Shown here piece by piece: positions 27,880 through 35,899 of a stretch of DNA of 60,384 bases. The translations under genes and the position numbers were made by a program. The DNA comes from an uncultured Erysipelotrichaceae bacterium (GTDB taxonomy: Bacteria; Bacillota_I; Bacilli_A; Erysipelotrichales; Erysipelotrichaceae), in assembly GCA_945877405.1 (NCBI GenBank), contig CAMCSA010000009.1, forward strand, positions 1 through 60,384, in the 5' to 3' direction. A model generated the notes under the pieces. That model saw only the letters and a program-made list of their open reading frames with translations. It was not told the DNA's origin and did no database searches. Position 1 is the first letter of the stretch; each line of letters starts with the position of its first letter.

Positions 27880-28839
27880 TCAGAATGCCCAGAAATACAT
27901 TAACAGGATGTGTACGATCATCATGATCACAGCAATCGGAGCCTGTGCCTTGATGATGGAATACTTACCCTTTGTTTCCAGTAATGCAGCTGGCATGATA
28001 TTGAAGTTGGCTGCCATTGGTGTCAGCAGAGTTCCACAATAACCGGCAGTCAGACCAAGAGCACCTACAATTGCAGGATTTGCTCCCTGGTTGATCAGGA
28101 ATGGAATACCTACACCGACTGTAATAACAGAGAATGCTGCGAAACCATTACCCATGATCATTGTGAATAATGCCATACCGATGCAGTAAACTGCACATGC
28201 GATGAAGTGAGCACCTTCCGGTACAAGTCCAGCAACGAAACCGGAAATGACTGTACCAACACCAGCTGCTGTAAACAGCGCACCAAGTGCGGATAACAGC
28301 TGTGGAAGGAATGCAACTGCACCCATGTTATCCAGAAGTCTGTTACCTTCTGTAATAACAGACTTGGCTGGAGCCTTTGTGATCGCAAGAACTGCAATGA
28401 CACCAAATACTGCAGAAACGCCGATCGCATTGTTACCGGAAACAATACCAAGAGAAGCAAACAGTACGGATACAAGAGCCAGAATCAGAGCTGGAATGAA
28501 TACCTTGTAACCGACCTGATCCGCATTCGCTCTTGTTTCTTCACGTGTTGGAGCAACATTTTTTGTTTCAACAACACCACCGATGGCAGTGATGACTGCA
28601 CATGCAACAAGAAGGAAACCGATTAATGCTGGCGGTACATATGGTCCGGCAATGAAGCTGAATCCCATGATGCACCAGAAGATACCTGTTGTTGTGTGTT
28701 TTGCTGTGGATGTGTCCTTGAATGCCTTAACGCCATTGGCAATAAATACAAGACCGATAATGCAGTAGAAGATTTCCTGCAGAATTGGATTGTATACTGC
28801 ACTGACTTCAGCAGGAACAAGTGTAAGAGCCTGTACCAT
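27880..28839 (-). CDS. DUF979 family membrane protein (transporter subunit)
   Basis: A 319-residue polytopic membrane protein with about nine hydrophobic segments. Conserved DUF979 elements include GVAFxPQLLSALGALFTAAGVG, IMGNGFAAFSVITVGVGIPFL and GYCGTLLTPMAANFNIMPAALLE. It always pairs with DUF969; the pair is thought to form a transporter, often next to pyrrolidone carboxylate peptidase genes, which suggests 5-oxoproline or pyroglutamyl peptide uptake. Start and stop are fused with the upstream DUF969 gene (TAATG, 1-bp overlap). Confidence 0.9.
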   Translation of the reverse strand: MVQALTLVPAEVSAVYNPILQEIFYCIIGLVFIANGVKAFKDTSTAKHTTTGIFWCIMGFSFIAGPYVPPALIGFLLVACAVITAIGGVVETKNVAPTREETRANADQVGYKVFIPALILALVSVLFASLGIVSGNNAIGVSAVFGVIAVLAITKAPAKSVITEGNRLLDNMGAVAFLPQLLSALGALFTAAGVGTVISGFVAGLVPEGAHFIACAVYCIGMALFTMIMGNGFAAFSVITVGVGIPFLINQGANPAIVGALGLTAGYCGTLLTPMAANFNIMPAALLETKGKYSIIKAQAPIAVIMMIVHILLMYFWAF

Positions 28840-29543
28840 TATTTAGTACCTCCTTTTCCATACTTCTTTGCAAGTGTGATGTCATACCACATGTAATATG
28901 CAAAGCAGACTACCATTGTAATGACAGCGATTGGCCAGGAATTAGCCGCAATGGATAATGCATCTACTGCAAATCCCTGTTCTGTCAATGTGGAAACGAT
29001 CAGAAGAGTACCGGATGCACCCATGAAGCAGTTCTGACCGAAGAAGTTACCGAAGTTTTCTGTACCTGCACAGATACCCTTCAGGAAATCTTCTTCCTTG
29101 TCATCTTCAATGACAGCATCTCCATATCTGTTGGCAATAGCACCTTCAGACATAGGAAGAATAATCGGACGGATGAACTGAACATGGCCACCGAGTCTTA
29201 ATGAGAAAGCTGCAGAGAGAATACGGATGATTGTCCATACACCAAGCAGTCTTCCGACTGTCAGAGCCTTGAGGTTCTGGATGAAATCCTTTGCCTTATC
29301 ACGCAGACCATAACGTTCACAGATACCGATGACACCGACTGTTAAAGCAAACAGCGTAGCGGTACGGTTGGAAATAAAGGAATTACCGAATGTTTCGAAA
29401 ATTCCCATGAATGTCATCGAACCTTCCATAACCGCAACAAGACCTGTAGCGATACCGGCGGCGACGACTGTTGCGATCGTATCCCATCTTAATGTGAAAC
29501 CGACAACAACAATTAATACACCAATTAACTTGAGAAGTTCCAT
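28839..29543 (-). CDS. DUF969 family membrane protein (transporter subunit)
   Basis: A 234-residue polytopic membrane protein with five or six helices. GFTLRWDTIATVVAAGIATGLVAV at the start and FSLRLGGHVQFIRPIILPMSEGA in the middle are family blocks. Partner of DUF979, with which it is translationally coupled. The cluster (DUF979, DUF969, NagB-like, pcp) is split by a divergent intergenic region at 29544-29778 that should hold promoters for both directions; only AT-rich hexamers such as TATAAA at 29741-29746 are visible there. Confidence 0.9.
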   Translation of the reverse strand: MELLKLIGVLIVVVGFTLRWDTIATVVAAGIATGLVAVMEGSMTFMGIFETFGNSFISNRTATLFALTVGVIGICERYGLRDKAKDFIQNLKALTVGRLLGVWTIIRILSAAFSLRLGGHVQFIRPIILPMSEGAIANRYGDAVIEDDKEEDFLKGICAGTENFGNFFGQNCFMGASGTLLIVSTLTEQGFAVDALSIAANSWPIAVITMVVCFAYYMWYDITLAKKYGKGGTK

Positions 29544-29778
29544 GGTTTACCCCTTTCTTTGCGCATTTTTAGCGACTAACCTGTCCATCATAACAGAAAT
29601 CACACATAATTTCCCATATTTTTGAAAATATGTGATATAGTACAGATTATTTTGAAAACTGTTTACACTTCTTTTTCATTTCCATCAAATGGAAACTTCA
29701 TTCCTGATCTGAAAAAAACACATATTTCATATACTTTTCTATAAAATGGAATCATCAGAAACAAAGGAGAAAAACAAG

Positions 29779-30498
29779 ATGAAACTGATCATTGAAAAAG
29801 ATGAACACGCAATGAGCGAAAGCTGCATGCAGATTGTTCTTGGTGAAATGATGCAGGACAAGCGCGTCAACATTTCACTGACTTCCGGCAGATCCCCACG
29901 TACAATGTACAAGATGATGATCCCTTATGTTAAGGATCAGAAGAAATTCGACAAGATCGAATACTATATCTTCGATGATGGACCAAGACTTGGAGAAACA
30001 CATGGTCCGGTATGGGATGAAATGCATGAACTGTTCTATACACCTGCAAACATTCCTGATTCACGTGTACACTGCATTACAAGAGAAAACTGGATGACAT
30101 ATGATGAAGAAATCCGTAATGCCGGAGGACTTGATCTGATGGTCATCGGACTTGGATTTGATGGTCATTTCTGCTCCAACAGTCCACATGTTACACCTAT
30201 GGACAGTTATTCCTATGAAATGGAAAGAAAGAAGATCATCGAAAAGAATCCAGTCTATAGAGAAAGACCTGAAATTCCGATGATCTATACAATGGGTCCA
30301 AAGTCCCTGATGAGAGTAAAGAGACTTGTCATGATCGTTAACGGTAAGGAAAAAGCTGAAATCCTCAAGGCAGTTCTGGATTCACCTGTCAGCGATACTC
30401 TTCCTTCCACAGTCCTCAAACTGCATCCAAACTTCACAATCATCGCTGATGAAGATGCAGCTTCCCTTCTCAATCCTGCAGACTACGAAAACTGCTGA
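29779..30498 (+). CDS. glucosamine-6-phosphate deaminase/6-phosphogluconolactonase-family protein
   Basis: A 239-residue cytosolic protein. [18 protein letters not shown] matches the phosphate-binding start of NagB, and [20 protein letters not shown] matches the GxGxDGHxxxNxP active-site segment. The usual NagB 'F-N-[ML]-D-E-Y' is replaced by [15 protein letters not shown], and the allosteric C-terminus is absent. It may therefore be a divergent isomerase of another amino sugar phosphate rather than true NagB. AAGGAG lies 9 bases before the chosen ATG. Divergent from the DUF969/979 pair. Confidence 0.78.
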   Translation: MKLIIEKDEHAMSESCMQIVLGEMMQDKRVNISLTSGRSPRTMYKMMIPYVKDQKKFDKIEYYIFDDGPRLGETHGPVWDEMHELFYTPANIPDSRVHCITRENWMTYDEEIRNAGGLDLMVIGLGFDGHFCSNSPHVTPMDSYSYEMERKKIIEKNPVYRERPEIPMIYTMGPKSLMRVKRLVMIVNGKEKAEILKAVLDSPVSDTLPSTVLKLHPNFTIIADEDAASLLNPADYENC

Positions 30499-30507
30499 GA
30501 AACCTTC

Positions 30508-30537
30508 AGAACAGCTGTTACATACAGTTGTTCTTTT
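30508..30537 (+). terminator. terminator after NagB-like gene
   Basis: AGAACAGCTGT and ACAGTTGTTCT pair with one G:T, have a 5-base loop and end in TTTT. Confidence 0.8.
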
Positions 30538-30611
30538 CTGTTTATTTTTTTACACTGTCTTTTTATGTAATCTGTTCTACAATAGTAAAAGAAAAGAAGG
30601 AGATTATAATC

Positions 30612-31253
30612 ATGAAAATTTTAGTAACAGGATTTGATCCATTTGGTGGTGAACCTGTCAATCCGGCAATCGAATCTGTCAAGCTTTTACCGGATACAAT
30701 CGCAGGAGCTCAGATCATCAAGCTTGAAATTCCGACTGTTGTACATAAATCTCTTGCAAAGATTGATGCAAAGATTGCAGAATGTAATCCAGATGTCATT
30801 CTTTCCATCGGTCAGGCAGGTGGAAGACCTGATATTACAGTAGAAAGAATCGGTATCAACTGTGATGACTGCAGAATTCCGGATAACGAAGGCAACCAGC
30901 CTGTCGATGAACCTGTATTTGCGGATGGTCCAGCCGCATATTTCTCTACTCTTCCAATCAAAGCAATGGTAGAAAACATCCATAAGGCAGGTATTCCGGC
31001 ATCCATTTCCAATACAGCCGGAACATTCATCTGTAACCATGTTCTGTATGGTGTCAGATATCTTTGTGAACACAAATATCCTGGAAAGAAGAGCGGATTC
31101 ATTCATATCCCATTCATGACTTCCCAGTGTGTTGACAAAAGAAACATGCCATGCATGGCATTAAATGAAATCGTAGCAGGACTGACAGCTGCCATCGAAG
31201 CAATTGTCACAACAGACGAAGACATCAAAGTTACTGGTGGTGCAACTCATTAA
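30612..31253 (+). CDS. pcp: pyroglutamyl-peptidase I (pyrrolidone carboxylate peptidase)
   Basis: A 213-residue cytosolic cysteine peptidase (C15) that removes N-terminal pyroglutamate. Catalytic triad in family context: Glu78 in TVERIGIN, Cys141 in [11 protein letters not shown], His165 in FIHIPF. The start [14 protein letters not shown] is canonical. AGGAG precedes the ATG. Its product, 5-oxoproline, plus the nearby DUF969/DUF979 pair and the remains of abgB, suggest a locus for using pyroglutamyl and N-acyl peptides (inference). Confidence 0.96.
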   Translation: MKILVTGFDPFGGEPVNPAIESVKLLPDTIAGAQIIKLEIPTVVHKSLAKIDAKIAECNPDVILSIGQAGGRPDITVERIGINCDDCRIPDNEGNQPVDEPVFADGPAAYFSTLPIKAMVENIHKAGIPASISNTAGTFICNHVLYGVRYLCEHKYPGKKSGFIHIPFMTSQCVDKRNMPCMALNEIVAGLTAAIEAIVTTDEDIKVTGGATH

Positions 31254-31258
31254 CTCAA

Positions 31259-31296
31259 TAAAACGGTATGAGATTTTCCTCACACCGTTTTGTTTT
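31259..31296. terminator. bidirectional terminator between pcp and the YgjV-like gene
   Basis: AAAACGGTATGAG pairs with CTCACACCGTTTT (one mismatch). The A and T tails allow use on both strands. Confidence 0.8.
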
Positions 31297-31305
31297 TTAC
31301 TTCAG

Positions 31306-31926
31306 CTATTTTCTGTGGATCTGTTTTGCCTTGGAAGCAGATTTTCTTTCCTGCTTTTTTTTCTGCTGCTGTTTCTGATACAGTGCTTCTTCTGCAGCAG
31401 CTGCTTCCAGCCCTCCACCTTTTACAAGACGTACAGCTGAGAAAAGACCAGCCATCGCAATGATGACAAGGATCACCGCAAATACGATACCTGTAACTGA
31501 TCTGACTGAAATGCTGTAATACAGCAGAGCCAGTGCTGTCAATACATCAATGAATGCGGAGGTGGTCATCATCTTCTGATCGTTCATATGAATGAATACC
31601 AGAATCATAGACACACCAAGAATCATGCCAGCAATCCCATTATTATTGAAAAAAAGAACTGTTCCACATCCTGCAACACCAAATAACAGTGAAAAGATGG
31701 AATGATGCTCAATCTGTTTTTCAAAAAGACCAGACAATATCATAAACAGATAATAGACAACACCTGCCAGACATCCAATGTAGAAAAACATCAGGCCAAA
31801 CAGAAGTTCCGACAGAAGTCTTGCATAAAATGCCCTTTTTCCATCATTAAAAAAAGGTGCACTCATATATAAAAGGATCGCAAGGATTCCAATTACGTTA
31901 CTCATGAAAGAAACAGAAAGTTCCAT
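31306..31926 (-). CDS. polytopic membrane protein, possibly YgjV-like
   Basis: A 206-residue protein with about six membrane helices packed as short hydrophobic pairs, and a basic, Gln-rich cytoplasmic tail (YQKQQQKKKQERKSASKAKQIHRK). The arrangement and the repeated small-loop helices resemble the YgjV family of inner membrane proteins, a family with no established activity; that link is weak. It sits leftward, divergent from rpmH. Confidence 0.6.
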   Translation of the reverse strand: MELSVSFMSNVIGILAILLYMSAPFFNDGKRAFYARLLSELLFGLMFFYIGCLAGVVYYLFMILSGLFEKQIEHHSIFSLLFGVAGCGTVLFFNNNGIAGMILGVSMILVFIHMNDQKMMTTSAFIDVLTALALLYYSISVRSVTGIVFAVILVIIAMAGLFSAVRLVKGGGLEAAAAEEALYQKQQQKKKQERKSASKAKQIHRK

Positions 31927-32029
31927 ATTACTCCTCCTATGACAACTGAGTTTAACACTGTTTTTTCATAAATCGAATGTTTTCTTCATTTTATCCGTAT
32001 TTTTAACTTTTATTTCATATCTGCTCATA

Positions 32030-32058
32030 TTGACTTATTTGACGTAAGAATATATTAT
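32030..32058 (+). promoter_or_regulatory. rpmH promoter
   Basis: TTGACT (32030-32035) and TATTAT (32053-32058) are separated by 17 bases, 52 bases before the rpmH ATG. Confidence 0.75.
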
Positions 32059-32109
32059 TGTTACGCGTTTGTTTTCTAAACATTAGAAAAAATATGGAGG
32101 TGGTACGAA

Positions 32110-32244
32110 ATGAAGAGAACATACCAGCCAAGCAAGAAAAAGAACAAAGCTACTCATGGCTTCAGAGCCCGCATGGCTACTGTTGGCGGACGTAAGGTCC
32201 TGGCAAGAAGACGTGCCAAGGGCAGAAAGGTCTTATCTGCTTAA
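32110..32244 (+). CDS. rpmH: 50S ribosomal protein L34
   Basis: A 44-residue protein beginning [20 protein letters not shown] and ending in the basic GRKVLSA tail; unmistakable L34 at normal length. GGAGG lies 10 bases before the ATG. In most bacteria rnpA follows at once; here a terminator and a 1.6-kb IscB element intervene. Confidence 0.99.
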   Translation: MKRTYQPSKKKNKATHGFRARMATVGGRKVLARRRAKGRKVLSA

Positions 32245-32245
32245 G

Positions 32246-32270
32246 AAACCACCAGTCGGTGGTTTTTTTT
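32246..32270 (+). terminator. terminator between rpmH and the IscB element
   Basis: AAACCACC and GGTGGTTT form an 8-bp stem with an AGTC loop, followed by a run of T. It lies outside the element, so it either is part of the native rpmH-rnpA spacer (attenuating rnpA) or arose after the insertion. Confidence 0.88.
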
Positions 32271-32282
32271 CTCAGATTATCT

Positions 32283-32286
32283 GGAG
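32283..32286 (+). promoter_or_regulatory. probable displaced Shine-Dalgarno of rnpA
   Basis: GGAG in CTGGAGATTAT lies immediately left of the IscB element's left end. Rejoining this flank (…GGAGATTAT) to the right flank (ATGAAAAAG…) would place GGAG five bases before the rnpA ATG, an ideal spacing. The present rnpA ATG has no such site. Confidence 0.55.
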
Positions 32287-32291
32287 ATTAT

Positions 32292-32605
32292 GTCAATAAC
32301 CCGCGATTGAAATCGCAGGCTTGAAAAAGCCTTTGTTGACTAGCCTTAGTATTCTTGTATTACCGTATACGCTAAGAATACTACGTTATCTTTGTCATCA
32401 CACCACCGGACGTAACACCAAATCCTGTGCTCTGTGGTTTGTCATTAAACAGTTCTGAGAGGTAGGAACAGTGTGACATACATAACAAGCAAAGATAACA
32501 TTGGCGATGGTGTCTAAACAGGTTAACGGTACCCTGTTTAACTACGGCTGTCAGATGCCGGACAGAGTATTTTGTTCTCTGTCATGATCTGACATTCAGA
32601 AAGGA
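32292..32605 (+). ncRNA. omega RNA / HEARO-type RNA of IscB
   Basis: This 320-base non-coding stretch directly before iscB folds into many nested perfect stems: GTCAA 32292-32296 / TTGAC 32336-32340 enclosing GCGATT/AATCGC and GGCTT/AAGCC; TAGTATTCTT 32347-32356 / AAGAATACTA 32374-32383; GTTATCTTTG 32385-32394 / CAAAGATAAC 32490-32499 enclosing TCACAC 32398-32403 / GTGTGA 32471-32476; TAAACAGG 32515-32522 / CCTGTTTA 32533-32540; TGTCAGAT 32549-32556 / ATCTGACA 32587-32594 enclosing GACAGAG / CTCTGTC. The position upstream of an IscB gene and this complexity match the HEARO class, which guides IscB. The guide would come from bases just left of 32292. Confidence 0.88.
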
Positions 32606-32611
32606 CGGCAT

Positions 32612-33892
32612 ATGTACGTATACGTTATCAATAAGCACGGTAAGCCACTTATGCCGTGCAAACCAAGAAAGGCCAGAGTGCTTCTACAGAGTGGAAAGGC
32701 TACTGTAGTAAAAAAGATGCCTTTCACAATCCAGCTTCTTTATGGAAGCTCTGGATACAGACAGCCTGTTTCTCTTGGAATGGATGCAGGAAGCAAACAT
32801 ATCGGGATTGCTGCAACCACAGAGAAGAAGGTTCTTTACGCAGAAGAACTTCAGCCAAGAAACGATGTCGTAAGCCTTCTGTCCAGCAGAAGACAGAACA
32901 GAAGGACAAGAAGAAATCGAAAAACAAGATACAGAAAAGCAAGGTTTGACAACAGAGTACATTCCAAGCCAAAAGGATGGGTAGCACCATCTGTACAGGT
33001 TAAGATTCAGGAACATATTTCCGCAGTATTGAGAATACAGAGGATTCTTCCGGTTTCAGAAATACATGTGGAAACAGCAGAGTTCGACACACAACGCCTG
33101 AAAGCAATGATGGATGGCAAACCATTACCAGTCGGTACAGATTACCAGAAAGGCGAGATGTATGACGAATACAACGTCAGACAGTATGTACTTCACAGAG
33201 ACAACTATACATGTCAGTGCTGTAAAAAGCACAAAGAAGGAACAAAGCTTCACGTACATCACATCGAATCCCGCAGAACAGGTGGCAACGCACCTGGAAA
33301 TCTGATTACTCTTTGCCCTGAATGCCACGAGTCAATTCATGCGGGTACAAAGAAATTGCCAAAGGACAAATCAAAACGCAGACCATCTATAAGGGACGCA
33401 GCATTCATGGGGATCATGCGGAAGACGTTCGTGTCTCAGCTACGGGCATTGACAGATGTACCAGTCACAGAAACCTATGGTTACATCACAAAGTTTCACA
33501 GAGAACGGATGAACATCCCAAAGTCTCATATCAACGACGCAGTCATGATCAGTAAAAACTTCAACGCAGAGCCGGATGATGTTTACTACTGTTCAAAGGC
33601 AATAAGACATCACAACAGACAGATCCACAAGAGCAAAATCCTGAAAGACGGTATACGGAAGCGTAATCAGGCACCACATACAGTCAAAGGATTCAGACTG
33701 TTCGATACCGTCGGATACAATAACGATACCTATTTCGTATTTGGAAGAAGAATAAGTGGATGTATGGATATACGAAACTTAGATGGTACGAAAGTCAACA
33801 AAGGCTCTGTATCCTCAAAAAAGCTGAAACACATCCAGTGTAATACTGGAATACTGATAGAAAGGAGAATGGGCGATTCCTCCCGCAGATAA
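32612..33892 (+). CDS. iscB: IscB RNA-guided HNH/RuvC endonuclease
   Basis: A 426-residue, apparently intact IscB, the family from which Cas9 descends. PLMP domain at the N-terminus with the name-giving motif at 12-15; RuvC-I with Asp58 in LGMDAGSKHIGIA; arginine-rich bridge helix at about 92-112 (RRQNRRTRRNRK); RuvC-II with Glu154 in IHVETAEFD; HNH domain at about 195-245 with zinc Cys201/Cys204 and Cys235/Cys238 and catalytic LHVHHIES (His216/His217) plus Asn230; RuvC-III with His306 and Asp309 in SHINDAVMI; C-terminal TAM-interacting region after about 345. All expected catalytic residues are present. AAAGGA lies 9 bases before the ATG. Its stop is 30 bases before rnpA. Confidence 0.95.
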   Translation: MYVYVINKHGKPLMPCKPRKARVLLQSGKATVVKKMPFTIQLLYGSSGYRQPVSLGMDAGSKHIGIAATTEKKVLYAEELQPRNDVVSLLSSRRQNRRTRRNRKTRYRKARFDNRVHSKPKGWVAPSVQVKIQEHISAVLRIQRILPVSEIHVETAEFDTQRLKAMMDGKPLPVGTDYQKGEMYDEYNVRQYVLHRDNYTCQCCKKHKEGTKLHVHHIESRRTGGNAPGNLITLCPECHESIHAGTKKLPKDKSKRRPSIRDAAFMGIMRKTFVSQLRALTDVPVTETYGYITKFHRERMNIPKSHINDAVMISKNFNAEPDDVYYCSKAIRHHNRQIHKSKILKDGIRKRNQAPHTVKGFRLFDTVGYNNDTYFVFGRRISGCMDIRNLDGTKVNKGSVSSKKLKHIQCNTGILIERRMGDSSRR

Positions 33893-33914
33893 ATCTGCAG
33901 GTTTCCTCGCCTAA
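33873..33914 (+). repeat. right-end structure of IscB element
   Basis: GGCGA and TCGCC pair around an inner hairpin CCCGCAGAT / ATCTGCAGG, overlapping the last codons of iscB. Such subterminal structures are typical of IS200/IS605-type right ends. Confidence 0.7.
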
Positions 33915-33922
33915 ATTTTTCA

Positions 33923-34255
33923 ATGAAAAAGAAAAACCGTGTCAGAAAAAGTGAAGAATTTCAGAAGATCATACATAAAGGAAAGAAACATGTATGTCAT
34001 CAGTATGTTCTTTACATGATGCCTAAAACGGAACAGGAAAGCAGAATCGGCATTTCTCTTTCCAAAAAAATAGGAAATGCTGTAGAAAGAAACTTAATCA
34101 AACGTCAGGTACGTATGATGTGTCAGGATTTATTTGACTTTGAGACCTGCAAATATGACTTTGTCATCATCATCCGCTTCGGTTATCGCAATAACAGCTA
34201 TGATACCAACAAAAATAGCTTGGAAAAACTATGCAGAAAAGCTACAATATTGTAG
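33923..34255 (+). CDS. rnpA: ribonuclease P protein component
   Basis: A 110-residue basic protein that assists the RNase P RNA in tRNA 5' maturation. MKKKNRVRKSEEFQKIIHKGKK, RIGISLSKKIGNAVERNLIKRQVR (the RNR-box) and the C-terminal KYDFVIIIRFG give a sure match at normal length. The ATG is preceded by CTAAATTTTTCA with no Shine-Dalgarno, because the element lies upstream. Translation may be coupled to iscB or inefficient. Downstream yidC follows within 20 bp. Confidence 0.97.
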   Translation: MKKKNRVRKSEEFQKIIHKGKKHVCHQYVLYMMPKTEQESRIGISLSKKIGNAVERNLIKRQVRMMCQDLFDFETCKYDFVIIIRFGYRNNSYDTNKNSLEKLCRKATIL

Positions 34256-34274
34256 ATATTCTAAAGGAGAAAAA

Positions 34275-35192
34275 ATGAAACTGAGTCCTCGTACAAAACG
34301 TATCCTCACGGTTCTGTCCGTATTGATACTTGCTGTAGTGCTGACAGGATGTACTTCACCGATGGATGAAAACGGTAAGGTCATTCTGATTACAGAAAAC
34401 ACAACATTCTCACAGGTCATGAGTGAAGAATCCTGGTTCTCTGCCATCTTTGTATGGCCATTATCCTGGTGTCTGAACAAACTGACCCCTATGATCGGTG
34501 TCGGTGGAGCAATTGCCGTCATCACGATCGTCGTCAACACAGTTCTTGCTGCAGCGACAATGAAGTCCACTGTCGGTGCACAGAGAATGCAGATGATCCA
34601 GCCGGAACTGGAAAAGATCCAGCGTAAATATGAAGGCAGAGATGATGATGCTTCCAAGATGAGACAGGCAAACGAAATGAATGCCCTCTACAAGAAGTAC
34701 AACATCAATCCATTTGGAACTATTGCAGTTACATTCCTGCAGTTCCCGATCATCATGGCTATGTACATGTCCGTACAGAGAGCCGAAGCTGTCGCAACAG
34801 GTACATTCCTTGGTATTGACCTTCAGGTCAAAGCATGGGATGGTATCAAGGGTTTCCTGAATGGTAATACATCCACTGCTGCCGTATTCCTTGGTCTGTT
34901 TATTTTCATGGGCATCTGTCAGTTCCTTTCCATGAAGATTCCGATGATTCTTCAGAAGAGAAAAGCTGAAAAGGAAGCAGCAAAGCATCACAGAAAGCCG
35001 GAAATTTCCAAGAATTCTCAGAACAATATCATGCAGATCTACATGATGGTCATGATTCTGTTCTTCGGTATGACATTACCTTCCGCAATGTCTCTCTACT
35101 GGGCAATCAACTCTCTTGTCAATATCGTCAAGACTCTGGTTGTTCAGACTGTTATCGATAAATCCGATCTGAAAGAAGGAAAAGCAAGATGA
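34275..35192 (+). CDS. yidC: membrane protein insertase YidC/OxaA (SpoIIIJ-type)
   Basis: A 305-residue polytopic lipoprotein with an N-terminal signal ending in a lipobox (VVLTGC) and five core helices. The conserved Oxa1 segment starts WPLSWCLNKLTPMIGVGGAIAVI; MKSTVGAQRMQMIQPELEKIQRKY and PFGTIAVTFLQFPIIMAMY follow. It inserts small membrane proteins alone or with SecYEG. AAAGGAG lies 5 bases before the ATG. Overlaps khpB by 4 bp. Confidence 0.97.
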   Translation: MKLSPRTKRILTVLSVLILAVVLTGCTSPMDENGKVILITENTTFSQVMSEESWFSAIFVWPLSWCLNKLTPMIGVGGAIAVITIVVNTVLAAATMKSTVGAQRMQMIQPELEKIQRKYEGRDDDASKMRQANEMNALYKKYNINPFGTIAVTFLQFPIIMAMYMSVQRAEAVATGTFLGIDLQVKAWDGIKGFLNGNTSTAAVFLGLFIFMGICQFLSMKIPMILQKRKAEKEAAKHHRKPEISKNSQNNIMQIYMMVMILFFGMTLPSAMSLYWAINSLVNIVKTLVVQTVIDKSDLKEGKAR

Positions 35193-35806
35193 AAAACTAT
35201 CAGGCTAAAACATTAGAGGAAATCCTCGAACAGGCAGCTGAAGATTACGGATGTGATACATCCTCACTCCTGTACAATGTTCTTGAAGAAAAAGATGGCA
35301 TTCTTGGAATCGGAAAATCCATTACAGCTGAAGTATTCACAATGGACGATGTCAAGGAATTCCTGTTTGACTACATGGGTGATTTCTTCACAGGCATTGA
35401 TCTTGATCTGGAATGTGCAATTGAAGAAAAGGACAATGCGTTCATCGTCAATCTGAATGCTGACAACAATGCAGTTCTGATCGGTAAGATGGGTAAGACA
35501 CTGTCAGCCTTCAATACAGTCATCAAGGCTGCTGTCAATGCAAAGTTCAAGAAGAGAATCGACATTCTGATCGATGTCAATCACTATAAGAGTGATCGTT
35601 ACTACAAACTCCGTGGTATGGCAAAAAGAATCGGTAAACAGGTACAGAGAGATCATGTCAAGGTAGCTCTTGATCCAATGCCGAATGATGAAAGAAAAGT
35701 CATCCACAAAGCTCTCAACGAATGGCATAACATCAAGACAGAATCTGAAGGAGAAGGCTCCAACAGACATGTCTGCATCAGTTACGTTGAAGATCAGGCA
35801 GAATAA
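35189..35806 (+). CDS. khpB: RNA-binding protein KhpB/Jag
   Basis: A 205-residue cytosolic protein with the Jag-N domain (KNYQAKTLEEILEQAAEDYGC) at the start, a KH domain (about 85-130, with VLIGKMGKTLSAFN) and an R3H domain (about 140-200, with RDHVKVALDPMPNDERKVIHKAL). KhpB acts with KhpA in RNA-based control of cell elongation and division. Coupled to yidC (ATGA overlap), the usual partner. Confidence 0.95.
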   Translation: MKNYQAKTLEEILEQAAEDYGCDTSSLLYNVLEEKDGILGIGKSITAEVFTMDDVKEFLFDYMGDFFTGIDLDLECAIEEKDNAFIVNLNADNNAVLIGKMGKTLSAFNTVIKAAVNAKFKKRIDILIDVNHYKSDRYYKLRGMAKRIGKQVQRDHVKVALDPMPNDERKVIHKALNEWHNIKTESEGEGSNRHVCISYVEDQAE

Positions 35807-35814
35807 CTCATATC

Positions 35815-35845
35815 AGACAGTGCTCAGACGCACTGTCTTTTCTTT
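35815..35845 (+). terminator. terminator after khpB
   Basis: GACAGTGC and GCACTGTC form a perfect 8-bp stem with a 6-base loop, followed by TTTTCTTTT. Confidence 0.88.
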
Positions 35846-35899
35846 TCCAGATCAAACGAAAAAAACATCCATATATGTTGATAAATAGTTCTTTTTTCA

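Larger units (their letters stand above)
32292..33922 (+). mobile_element. IscB element (non-autonomous IS200/IS605-like, no TnpA)
   Basis: The left end begins GTCAATAACCC. The element carries an upstream structured RNA, an intact iscB gene and a right-end hairpin structure (33873-33914: GGCGA ... TCGCC enclosing GCAGAT / ATCTGC). No tnpA is present, so mobility would need a transposase from elsewhere. Boundaries are inferred from similarity with the relic at 27001 and from restoring the rnpA ribosome site; they may be off by several bases, especially at the right, where CTAAATTTTTCA could be element or host. Confidence 0.75.

Noticed and set aside
32290-32300. ATG at 32290 with GGAG upstream as start of a new small gene
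   Set aside because: The frame (ATG TCA ATA ACC CGC GAT TGA) closes after six codons inside the omega RNA; better read as the displaced rnpA ribosome site at the element boundary.
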